A stretch of 64,000 bases of DNA from Saccharina japonica. Lineage: Eukaryota; Sar; Phaeophyceae; Laminariales; Laminariaceae. The first letter of the stretch is position 1; each line of letters begins with the position of its first letter. Under the pieces are notes generated by a model. It made no database searches. It had not been told where the DNA came from and saw nothing but the letters and a program-made list of their open reading frames with translations. The stretch covers positions 1 to 64,000 of the forward strand of contig MEHQ01003579.1 of the NCBI GenBank assembly GCA_008828725.1. Reading direction: 5' to 3'. This document shows positions 54,301-61,610 of the stretch, piece by piece. A program made the translations under genes and the position numbers.

Positions 54301-57098
54301 CAATCGTTGATCAACATATCGATATGTCTTGGCTGTTCGTGCTGGGAGTGTGAACATACACTATATACACCAGCACTGTGTTGGTCAAGCAATACAGGAG
54401 CTTGTGCCCTCTCAGGACTCTAGCTTCGTGACGTACCGCCCACACTCGGCTGAAGCAGGCGTGGTTGAATGTTGGCGTTTGATGATCTGGCGGTGTCTTG
54501 GGTAGTGGGCCTCCCTTTTGTTGTTTTCTTTGATACGTACTGCACGCGTACGCCCGAACCTGTGCTGCACGCACACACACCGCTGCCCTACCTATTTTGT
54601 TGCGCTCAGGAAATATCCCGCCCTGGATTGGGAGAATGACTCTTCTCGAGGAGCTGGACTTGAGCGCGATGCAATTGGGCGGTGAGAAATGTGTTCGGGC
54701 CCCTATCTATGGTATTGGGGCGCCATTGGCGCGTAGCACAGGTTCCCTCGAAGAAAGACCGTAGTGTCCACGGCCGAAAGACGAGCTACAATACAGCGTT
54801 GCCTGTGATAGGTTCGTAGACCAAACGCAGGATGCACGGGTAGGCCGTCCGCGGTTTTAGTGTTATTTCTACTACAGTGCTACTGCACCTGCAGTTTGTG
54901 GTTCTACTTGTCGTCACCTCTGTAAGTAATCATGCTGTGATGGTGTCCAAAGCCTCTCTGTTTCCTGGGGAGACATTTGGCCAACAGCGCCACTCACTAA
55001 ACGACCAATGCCGTAATGTACTATGGCAACCTGCAGTATCGCACATATACATTATGTTGGTATAGACTTGGACATGCCCCGCATTCGCCCCATTCACTGC
55101 GCCCCTATTGCACACTCGAAATACGTGCGCCTCCTCCTCTACGGCTGCGTCGCCAACTGTTGTGACGATGGAGGCATCGCGAAAACGGCGAGTGCCACTG
55201 CTGGGTTAATCATCTCCTGTCATGCTCCTCCCTGCTGCGATACACGTATCACCGCACCTCTCATATGACCAGGCGAAATCCCCAAAGAGATTGGGCAGCT
55301 GACAAGGCTGACCAGCCTCCGCCTCGGCTCGTGCGGGCTTGTCGGTGAGAGGACCTCGCGTCGGAATGTGTCGGAGCAGACACGCAGATAATGTTCTTGT
55401 TTTGCACCGTGCAGCCACAGAGCAGACGGAAGTGCCGTTTATTGTTGCTGTAACGATGGCACCAAAACTATGGTGCAGTGTATACCGTATGCATTTTGTG
55501 TTCGTAGTCTACGTACTACTGTAGTATTACTACGCCCACCACGTGGTATTCTCTATCGGCTCGTTTTGCTTCGTTGTCTCTTTTAGGGAAAAGCGCTCAC
55601 TGGCCTTTGGGCTTATATAATCGTGACATAGGGCGGGAGCGAGACAGCACGGAGTTTGTGGAATGGTGTCTCGTTCGCGATTCACGCGCGGCACCTCCTG
55701 TGTCTTGATGAAAACTGCAGAGTGAGCACTCCCCGACTTGATTGTTTTCCCGACTTTCAGGCCTCCCAACCCTGTTGGCTTTGTTGACTCATTTGTGCCT
55801 TCGGCTCGCCTCAGGTACTGTCCCCGTCGAACTGGGCCGACTGACGACCCTCAAGCATTTGGCACTGTACGACAACAACTTGACAGGTACGGTGCCTCGC
55901 GTGTTTAAGATGGGAGGTATGCCCGTGTGCAAGGGGTGCCGAGCACAACATCATTTAGCTGCGCTGTACCTTTTCCGTACGGCGGTTTGCGAAGGTTTCG
56001 AGTCGCCTACGTTGTGCTAGGCGGCAGGCCTTTTTTACTTCATATTTCGCTTACATACATGTCTATGCAGTATGCTCGCAATATACACGTTACATATGCA
56101 TGATATCGCGCATTAGTATGTTCTGTCCCATTTCGTGGTGCGCTGTATGGTACGAGGCAACATCCCAAAATATTTCAGGTATTACACGATGTCTATACGC
56201 AAAGAAGTACGTCGTTCGCTCTAGAAAAGTCCCTACGTGTGTCCCACGCAGACCACATATGACTCACTAACCTCCATACTACTGTACAGAACGAGTGGAC
56301 AGTGCGCCAATGTACCGTGTACTACTGTAGTATAGTTTAGGTCATTCCGAGGCCGGCCGTGGTTTGTGTAGGCCGCCATAACGTCTAACATGCGAGGAAC
56401 CACATCCCCTCATTGCATGTTTTTTCAAGCCGACTTTCGAGAAGCCAAAAGGTGGCACACACCACCAAAACGATGGCTTTGGCAAGTACGAGGTCTGTTC
56501 ATTAATAGGCGCACCGCTCGGCGATTGTTTATGCAGTTCCCCCCTGTCGAGAGAAGAGAAGCTTGAAACATCGCTCCAGGGGGTGTGATAGTTTGCGTGC
56601 CATACGGTATATGGTGTCTTGTGCGAATATGCTGGCATGGTGTCTACCGTTGGCGGCGGTAACGATAACCCTACATATCACTGCGTGGCCTACCGCAACA
56701 GCGCGTCACTGATCGCGTGTATAACGTAGTGTTCGACGACCGTCGAGTTAGAACATCGGCTCCCCATCTAGCGCAATTTCATGGATGTTGCTGCGCACGT
56801 TAAGGGGATAACCGATTTCCAAATATTTGATGACTTCGGACGCTTGACATATCCGTTATTGGGGTTCAAGCGTTGCCGTCAAATGCCGGCATAGCTTGTG
56901 CCGGGCTCAAACCAGCGACCGGGTATAACGTCCTGTCTGCCATGCCCTCGTTGTTTGCCGTTATAGCCCTGTGATCAAACAACACCAATGACGTTGCAAC
57001 TGCCTTGGTGTTCGGCCACGCAACAGGTGTCATCCCGCGCCCGGTGCTCAAGATACCGACGCTACGCACATTTAACCTCGAGAAGAATGACTTCGAAG
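31497..57098 (+). CDS. TKL-type protein kinase with C-terminal leucine-rich repeats (multi-exon gene, 3' end open)
   Basis: Twenty exons chain in one open frame of 2,965 nt (about 988 codons) with every intron phase matching. Predicted exons: 31497-31693, 32647-32949, 35051-35246, 35910-36089, 36717-36812, 42595-42774, 43067-43706, 44261-44566, then twelve LRR exons from 47326 to 57098. Domain order, counting from the first exon: helical segment (about 1-65), Gly-rich stretch, kinase (about 120-395), Gln/Glu-rich linker (about 396-595), LRR N-cap (about 598-700), twelve LRRs (700-988). No signal peptide or membrane segment is seen between the parts, so a cytoplasmic signalling or immune-type kinase is inferred. 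Kinase family knowledge predicts Ser/Thr (TKL) phosphorylation. The start codon is unresolved: an in-frame ATG lies at 31428, directly upstream of the first predicted acceptor. The last exon is not identified. The alternative is two adjacent genes split at about 43.7-44.3 kb. Confidence 0.7.
32647..32949 (+). CDS. Kinase exon 2: Gly-rich linker and kinase N-lobe
   Basis: Preceded by acceptor AACCCAG and followed by donor TTCAG|GTGCGC, phase 2 at both ends. It codes for a short Pro/Ala then poly-Gly stretch, an acidic region, and the kinase start. The nucleotide-binding loop reads LGEGTFGMV (GxGxxGxV intact), followed by the beta-3 lysine in DVAIKKAR. The exon ends inside the region leading to helix C (IKDLF). 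Confidence 0.85.
33214..33421 (+). repeat. ATAC microsatellite
   Basis: About 155 bp of perfect (CATA)n followed by ~50 bp with TATCATACATACA interruptions, in the kinase intron between exons 2 and 3. Confidence 0.97.
34262..34343 (-). ncRNA. tRNA-like sequence (possible SINE head)
   Basis: On the minus strand, GTGGCCCCAGTGGGCTACTGG resembles a pol III A box/D arm. About 40 bases on, GTGAGTTCGAATCCCACG gives a T arm with a near-canonical B box. The 5' and 3' ends do not pair as an acceptor stem, so a functional tRNA is unlikely; a tRNA-derived SINE or pseudo-tRNA in the intron fits better. Confidence 0.5.
35051..35246 (+). CDS. Kinase exon 3: helix C to hinge and helix D
   Basis: Acceptor CGAGCAAG gives the phase needed to follow exon 2; the nearby AG at 35057 would also open a frame but breaks the phase. 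The product begins REVEIQYAMRHPNIVEV, with the helix C glutamate and the HPNIV motif, then the hinge LIMELMEETLYDFL, and ends ILRDISE in phase 0. Donor GAG|GTGCGA. Confidence 0.85.
35910..36089 (+). CDS. Kinase exon 4: catalytic loop and DFG motif
   Basis: Bounded by acceptor CCAAGCAG and donor CCAAG|GTTCGC, phase 0 at both ends. It contains HRDLKSLNVLL (catalytic Asp, Lys and Asn present) and SDFGLAKM, so the enzyme should be active. The LKSLNVLL form of the loop is typical of the TKL group. The activation segment is Thr-rich (ITTATG) and then Gly/Cys-rich. Confidence 0.9.
36717..36812 (+). CDS. Kinase exon 5: APE motif and helix F
   Basis: A 96 bp phase-0 exon between acceptor CAAAAG and donor GAG|GTGAGG. 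It codes for VGSDFWMAPEVYS (the usual GTxxWMAPE region) and SDVFSLHVVMWE, corresponding to the SDVWSFGVVLWE of other TKL kinases with Phe for Trp and His for Gly. It is followed by the largest intron of the gene, 5,782 bp. Confidence 0.85.
37444..37610 (+). repeat. Intronic inverted repeat, left copy
   Basis: Shares ATGGA..TAAAGG..CGCGTCAAG, ..TTTGGTGGA.TAGG and GGCTTGCAGGAA with the reverse complement of 39715-39880, at clearly lower identity than the 1-19 kb repeats. Confidence 0.65.
39715..39880 (-). repeat. Intronic inverted repeat, right copy
   Basis: Partner of 37444-37610. Neither copy keeps an open frame across the whole length. Confidence 0.65.
41344..41940 (+). pseudogene. Intronic coiled-coil ORF with one in-frame stop
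   Basis: Inside the 5.8 kb kinase intron, one frame runs from ATG 41344 to the TAG ending at 41940, broken only by TAA at 41641-41643. The first 99 codons are Ala/Glu/Arg/Gln-rich and look like a long helix (ATAIERGGLAAAESIRDRA, AEASEAKAQISSATARIRE). After the stop the frame resumes with ARKQEAMLVASDARARSHGE and then a Cys-containing tail. The base composition is GC-rich compared with the flanking intron. No family is recognised. It could be a dead retrogene, an alternative exon, or a captured exon. Confidence 0.45.
42335..42475 (+). repeat. Z family fragment in kinase intron 5
   Basis: Contains CCCGGCGCTTCGTGCTTGGC, CCTGGTTGGTGAAAACCAAA and GACTACGGCCATGCACGA, ending in CCCCCC, about 120 bp before kinase exon 6. 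Confidence 0.75.
42595..42774 (+). CDS. Kinase exon 6: C-lobe end, subdomains X-XI
   Basis: Acceptor AAAAAG|GTG at 42594/42595 is chosen because it keeps phase 0 and restores MWE-VLTH, matching the WELLT motif of the family. The exon ends in QSDRPKMAE with the subdomain XI arginine. It has an insertion-like Gly-rich segment (MVGGGKPIGDR) where helix G normally lies. Donor GAG|GTGAGG. Confidence 0.85.
43067..43706 (+). CDS. Kinase exon 7: end of kinase and Gln/Glu-rich linker
   Basis: Acceptor GCACAG|GTG; the first codons VCSVLSAVLDHLE complete the last kinase helix. A ~120 residue low-complexity region follows, rich in Gln, Glu, His and Lys, with CAG runs. After it comes a more ordinary Ser/Arg segment (PLTFMERVLYGAKERR). 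The frame stays open to a TAG at 43775-43777, so the exon could be terminal. A donor GTGTGT at 43707 leaves phase 1, which is exactly what the next acceptor at 44261 needs. Confidence 0.75.
44261..44566 (+). CDS. LRR N-terminal cap exon
   Basis: Preceded by a long pyrimidine tract and AACTTTGCAG, ended by TGCG|GTGAGT, phase 1 at both ends. The product begins with an acidic/Ser segment, then DRAVLFKLL, a W..STGWGT motif, DWHGVDARD, and RVTAMILPMNGLCG. This matches the cap in front of LRR arrays in stramenopile and other eukaryotic LRR proteins (D-R-A-L .. W .. W-x-G-V .. L-x-L-x-x-N-x-L-x-G). In this frame a stop lies about 60 bp upstream and no ATG intervenes, so the exon must be spliced to something upstream. 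Confidence 0.8.
44567..47325 (+). other. Intron between LRR cap and LRR 1
   Basis: 2,759 bp. 45430-46150 is dense in TACGAGTA and ACCTGGTA words; W family copy 2 lies at 46350-46692. No further LRR exon was found by searching for the LxLxxNxLxG pattern next to splice sites. Confidence 0.6.
46350..46692 (+). repeat. W family copy 2
   Basis: Matches the reverse complement of 9073-9413 with modest divergence, ending near GGCCACTTATTCCCTAGTA. Confidence 0.8.
47326..47397 (+). CDS. LRR exon 1
   Basis: 72 bp, phase 1 in and out; acceptor CGAAAG, donor ACTG|GTGAGT. It codes for one 24-residue repeat starting DLPEDVMTLDFL and ending LNLSDNGLTG. It is separated from the cap by 2.76 kb that holds a dispersed repeat. 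Confidence 0.9.
48138..48209 (+). CDS. LRR exon 2
   Basis: 72 bp, phase 1-1; acceptor TTATCAG, donor AAAG|GTAAGG. The repeat starts VLSASLANLRSL (Ser instead of the usual Ile-Pro) and ends LDLSGNNLKG. Confidence 0.9.
49207..49278 (+). CDS. LRR exon 3
   Basis: 72 bp, phase 1-1; acceptor TAACAG, donor GAAG|GTATGC. The repeat starts TIPREFGELVHL and ends LSLSQNPLEG. Confidence 0.9.
49850..49922 (+). CDS. LRR exon 4 (73 bp, shifted donor)
   Basis: Acceptor ACCACAG, donor TGTGG|GTAAGG. The repeat CIPETLGNLPLL..LDLSNCQLCG is complete. The donor lies one base later than in the other LRR exons, so the exon ends in phase 2; exon 5 compensates. Confidence 0.85.
50085..50275 (-). repeat. Z family fragment in an LRR intron
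   Basis: Diverged copy with CTCATGTCTTGCATGGCCGT and CGACCATAGACCCTCGCATC, between LRR exons 4 and 5. Confidence 0.7.
50514..50584 (+). CDS. LRR exon 5 (71 bp, shifted acceptor)
   Basis: Acceptor CACCAAAG leaves a single T before the first full codon, so exon 5 fits only behind a phase-2 donor such as that of exon 4. The repeat reads RIPTEFEGLRAL..LRLECNGLTG. Donor ACTG|GTGAGC returns to phase 1. Confidence 0.85.
51275..51346 (+). CDS. LRR exon 6
   Basis: 72 bp, phase 1-1; acceptor CTTCCTTAG, donor ACGG|GTGCGT. The repeat reads EIPVSLAKLDNL..IYLSGNRLTG. Confidence 0.9.
52609..52680 (+). CDS. LRR exon 7
   Basis: 72 bp, phase 1-1; acceptor TCGGACAG, donor GAAG|GTGAAG. A more divergent repeat: NILAVSGSWPAL then RVLDVSDNRLEG. 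The Ile-Pro and helix residues have drifted but the LxLxxNxL core is kept. Confidence 0.8.
53740..53814 (+). CDS. LRR exon 8 (25 residues)
   Basis: 75 bp, one codon longer than its neighbours, phase 1-1; acceptor CATGACAG, donor AAGG|GTGAGT. Reads CIPSEVMEFKCL..LMLYRNCGVKG. Confidence 0.85.
53900..54005 (+). repeat. ~50 bp tandem duplication
   Basis: Two units: CCATTGCCACGAAAACC..GACACTGCTGTATGCA and CCATTGCCGCGAAACCC..CACATTGCTGTGTGCA, in the intron after LRR exon 8. Confidence 0.8.
54610..54681 (+). CDS. LRR exon 9
   Basis: 72 bp, phase 1-1; acceptor GCGCTCAG, donor GGCG|GTGAGA. Reads NIPPWIGRMTLL..LDLSAMQLGG, with Met in place of the conserved Asn. Confidence 0.9.
55273..55344 (+). CDS. 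LRR exon 10
   Basis: 72 bp, phase 1-1; acceptor TGACCAG, donor GTCG|GTGAGA. Reads EIPKEIGQLTRL..LRLGSCGLVG. Confidence 0.9.
55815..55886 (+). CDS. LRR exon 11
   Basis: 72 bp, phase 1-1; acceptor CGCCTCAG, donor ACAG|GTACGG. Closest of all to the family consensus: TVPVELGRLTTL..LALYDNNLTG. Confidence 0.92.
57027..57098 (+). CDS. LRR exon 12 (last found)
   Basis: 72 bp, phase 1-1; acceptor CGCAACAG, donor GAAG|GTAACT. Reads VIPRPVLKIPTL..FNLEKNDFEG. It ends in phase 1, so at least one more exon is required downstream. Confidence 0.85.
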
Positions 57099-57587
57099 GT
57101 AACTACATTTAGGAGATAATAAAACACGTTAGCAACCAGAGCCATCGTGGAGAGTGCTGCTGTGTGTGACGGTCCCAGCAGCGAGTAGCCGTATCGTATC
57201 CTGCAGATATCTCTATCCATGTAGGAAGCCCGGGGATATCCCAACGATGTAACCTGGCGACCACAAGGCGTACCAAAAAGCAGTTTGTTGAGGCTGGCAA
57301 TGGTAAGCGCAGTGAAATGGAACGCCATTGTTAAAGGGATATTGAATGAGACACACGATATCGCCATCGACATCAATCGGTTGACTCCGGGCGTTCTCGG
57401 TGTTGGGGTCAGATGTTGGGCCACACGCTTCTATCATTGACGGCGGGACTCGCTCCTTCAAGACAACTTCGTGCGCTTGTTGTCGCCGTCGGCTACCGCG
57501 TTTGACTGTTGCTTGCTTATGTTGAGACTAAGGGTGTCGTCGCTTTTCAATCAATTTCAGGCGTCGAATTGTCTCTCCTCCTGCTCG

Positions 57588-57690
57588 ATTCGCGGCCTCT
57601 CTCATCCGCGGCATTGTATAAACTGCCCCCACTCTCGATTCGCGGCCTCTCTCATCCGCGGCATTGTACAAACTGCCCCCACTCCCCCTT
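57588..57690 (+). repeat. 49 bp tandem duplication
   Basis: Two nearly identical units TCGATTCGCGGCCTCTCTCA..GCCCCCACTC. Confidence 0.9.
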
Positions 57691-58189
57691 CATGGATGTT
57701 TAACGGCTGCCACAGTTATGTTAGTTTTCTTGGTGTTTTTCGCTGAACTTCATTACCCCAACCCTCTCTCTCCCCCCCGTCCTCACCCCTCTGCCCGTTT
57801 TCTATTGTATGGAACAAACGGTGTATGCGGAAAACGACGAACAACAAAAAACAGTGAAAAAGGCGATGGTACGCGGGGCGAAGGGCACGATCAAAAGTAC
57901 CCTTCCCTGGGGCTGCAACGTGAGGCTGTAGCCCACCAACTACCTCATCTTGGTGGTGGAGATGAGGTGTTAAACCGCACTCAGTCAGCTGGTTTTCTTC
58001 GGCGGTACCATTGTTTGGAAAGGTTAGCAGGCTGCCATATGAGGGCCGGCCGCCGCGAGAAAGATATATAGCTTACATAGTTAAGCGTCATTCCTGTGGC
58101 TGCCCTGCGCGTGCCATGTTCAGCGCGTGTAGGGTCGTTTGCAATCAGCACAGTAAATAGGCCGTGATAGGATCGTTTTGGAAGTTACT

Positions 58190-58500
58190 ACTGTGCTTTC
58201 ACTGTTTCTCGGAAACGTTATCAGCAATGCCTCCCGACTAGTGCCGGTAATGGCACTATTGCGGGTTCCATCTGTGCCAAGGGATGTCACAGGTACTATA
58301 GCGGGCAGCCGGCACTACTCAACCGGCACGATGGATGGACCACTACTTGTACTGTACTGCAAATTGTGCTCGGAAGTGTTCGCAGGAGCACCTCTCAAGC
58401 AGTGACGGTAAAGGCACAATTGTGGGTCCCATCGGTCCCAAGCGATTTCACAGGCACCATAGAGGGACAACTACTACTGTAACTTGTTTTCGAAGAGTTC
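58190..58500 (+). repeat. Diverged tandem duplication
   Basis: GGTAATGGCACTATTGCGGG..CACAGGTACTATAG is repeated as GGTAAAGGCACAATTGTGGG..CACAGGCACCATAG about 170 bp later. Confidence 0.75.
58293..58405 (+). CDS. Candidate terminal exon of the LRR gene (weak)
   Basis: Acceptor ATGTCACAG has the phase needed to follow LRR exon 12. The open frame begins TIAGSRHYSTG and stops at TGA 58403-58405. There is no LRR or C-cap motif, and the surrounding sequence is duplicated just downstream, where the second copy hits a stop after eight codons. The only support is phase and a stop codon. Confidence 0.2.
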
Positions 58501-60330
58501 GCAGCATTACCCCCCCCCCGCGATGTTTCGCTTTTTTGTTTTATTCCCAATTATACCCGCGATTTGAGCAGGTAGGCGTTCGTTGCGTTGTCGTATTTGC
58601 GCACTCCGTTTTCAATGAGTTGGGCGGAGGTTTTTGGTCGGTTCCACCTTTCAGCACGATAAAACAGAAAATGTTACTTTTCTTGACATCTGCGCAGTAG
58701 GCGCTTGCAATAGTTATGTAGGTATACACACTGTATCATGAGTTATTACCTCCAGCAGATCGTTCCACCCCATGTTGAACCTTTTACGTGTGCTTTGTCC
58801 CAGCGGTGTACAGAAAATAGTAAAATGCCGCCAGTCCGAGCATTCGGTGGTAAGATTTATCCCGTACCAGGGAGGGTAGGGAGCCAGCGTTTATTAGCAC
58901 TTCTCCGCGACGACGGCGATCGTCCGATATTTGCGGCACGCAGCGCCTTTCCCTGCCTGCTAGTTAATTTGGTATTATGCGTACTGTGCGTTAGCAAGCC
59001 CAGACGGATGTTAGGGTGAACGTTTCTGAGAGTTAGTGCTCGCTCCAGAGAAGCAACCATGATTCCCTCTACGCCCCCCCGGCCCTCGCTTTGTAGGGGT
59101 GAATGAAGGGAAACTTCTCGCCCCCCATCAATTGTCTCTGGCCTGGTTGGGTTGCCTAGCGTACGACGTAGGCGTCTTGCGTTTCATGTATCGACTATAC
59201 TACAATAACCACTAGGTCATCGAGAGATGGTTCCGACGGCGGGGCGAGGACGGTGCGGAGGACCTTCACGCGGAAATGGGGTGACTCGAAAAGGAGTATA
59301 GCGGCAGCGCATCACGCGATGGTTGCATCCAACCACGGTACAGATCATTGACACAGATGCGCGATCGTGCGGGGGGGCTGGGGTGGGGTCCTGCCAAAGA
59401 GATTGCACGAAGTCTGGATCTGGCCGTCATCATCATGATAATGTGTGTGCCTTCTCAAGGGCCGTAAGTAACTAGTGTAGGGCCCCCAGGGCCTCCTGGG
59501 CTTTCTCGTTGTTCTATATGCCCCCAAGATACACAGTCGAGTCGATTGTGTTAGGGCCTGCTTTTGATTAGTGTGTTCTTCATTTCTTACTTGTTTCGCT
59601 TATTTCGTACCAGGTACTCGTCAGGCATATACATGCGTATTCGTAGCTTTTGTTGGTTGATTATCGTTTTTGGTTTGACACCTCCCGGCTTGCTAAGCTG
59701 CGTAAACGTTTGTGTATTATCTTGCTCTTTTGCCCATTCGTTTTAGTATGTGTTCATGCTTTCCTTTTGTATGCGGTCCCCTCAGTTTCTGTTGCTGCAA
59801 GTCCCACAGCGTACACTGAAGTATGTGCACTGTAGCTGATACCAGTACGTATGTACGTAAACGAATGCTACGATAGAAGTGCGCTATGGTTTCTCTGGGG
59901 GTGGTAATTCGAGGAGCTCCACACTTCACCCAAAAAGCGATTTTGGGAGGGGAAAAAAGTTCTGACCGATGAACAAGACCATGGCCTAACGATACACCAA
60001 AAAATATCGCAACTCAAACATGGAATTCCGACTATTTGGGGTGAAGGAGCCCCTTCATCTGGAAACGTTTTCAGCCAGATGGTGGTACCTTAATCGTAGC
60101 ACGCGTCCGTAGGGGGGTTTCACGTTTTTTCGTCGGAGGTTGAACGATTTTCCTCATTCCACAAGTGTAACTTGTGGTCTCTGGAACGGATTAAAAAACG
60201 CTGCCTGTCTGTCTGTCTGTCCGATGAGAATCAGTCTGGAGTACCCCACGGCCAAATTCATTTCAAAACTGCTACACCCGTACCGCACGCAACAGGTCGG
60301 TAGCCCTCGAGGAGGCGATCGTCATGGTCC
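58500..60330. other. No supported gene
   Basis: Short open frames only. 60205-60225 has a CTGT run. Nothing resembling an LRR exon or a C-terminal cap was found. Confidence 0.5.
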
Positions 60331-61610
60331 AAACCATACCTAATGGGGTGCCCAGTGTGTGAAGTAGTCAGGGTTGGCTGCCAGCATCCGCGAGCCGAGC
60401 AGCAGCAGTCCCTTGATCTCAAGTATACGAGTAAGAGCAACAGCTGCAGCTGTGAGCCCGGTACAACAGCAATAAAACATCATCAGCAGCAGCAGCAGCA
60501 GCAGCAGGCGGCAGCCGCAGCAGCAGCAGGCGACAGCAGCAGCGGAGTACCTCTGGTACCTTGTGACCCAAATCATACCTAATGGGGTGCCCTGTCCTTC
60601 CGTCCCTCCCTGTCTCCGTCCCTCCCCCCGCGCCTCCTCCCCATCCCTACCACGGCCCTTCCCTCCTCTCTCCCCCCTCCCCCTCTCCCCCCTTCATTGT
60701 GTGAGGCTGATAAATTCTAAATCTCGAATATGTGGACGTCATTTTTTCGTCATTTACCATTTTTATTAACATGCGGTCCGCGTCTGAATACATACGACCA
60801 AAATATCAGCAGCACGCGGCATACCGACCGAAGCCAACAAGCGATTCACAAATAACTTCCCCTCACCACCCCCCTTCTCCGGGCGGGGGGTAGCGTATTC
60901 CCTTGATCTCAAGTATACGAGTAAGAGCAGCAGCTGCAGCTGTGAGCCCGGTACAACAGCAGTAAAATATCAGCAGTAGCAGCAGGCAGCAGGGCTGGTG
61001 TTGCGGCGCCGCGTATGCCAGATGCCAAATTCGCATAGTACACAGCAGTCGCTGTTGTATGGCAGTCGAACGAGAGAGGTAGCAGCAGCAGCAGCAGCCA
61101 AGGTCTCATGCCCGTGTACAAAAACGAATTGAAACGAAATGAAAAACATATATACATACATAAAATAAAATAAAATCATTTTTTTAAGAACTACGTACGT
61201 ATTGACTCTCATAATTCTCCTTTTTCCCGTTTCCTTTTCCCCATACAAGCATATCTTTGGGTGGCATATATTTTCGAAAATACGCCTGGTGTTTTTCATT
61301 ATAACCTGTTTCTTGGTCCTGTGGTGTCCTGTACTGCTGTAGTGCGGCGTGCACGTGACGATGCACGCAAATAAAGCAGAAACTGTAGGCGGCGTGCACG
61401 TGACGATGCACGTCCTCGCTCTCAGCTTCTCTCGTTTTGTTTCGGATGTGCCGCAGCACTAGCGCAAATCGGGCTGGTGTTGCGGTGTCGCGCATGCCAG
61501 ATGCCAAATTCATAGAGTACACAGCAGTCGCTGTTGTATGGCAGTCGAACGAAAGAGGTAGCAGCAGCAGCAGCCAAGGTCTCATGCCCGTGTACCGTGT
61601 GCCGTATGAC
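60330..61610 (+). repeat. Nested local duplications with CAG runs
   Basis: ATACCTAATGGGGTGCCC occurs at 60337 and 60578. A ~85 bp block with CCCTTGATCTCAAGTATACG occurs at 60411 and 60901. A ~125 bp block with CAGATGCCAAATTC and CACAGCAGTCGCTGTTGTAT occurs at 60990 and 61475. GGCGGCGTGCACGTGACGAT-type words repeat at 61346 and 61389. CAG runs lie at 60484-60510 and elsewhere. Confidence 0.85.
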
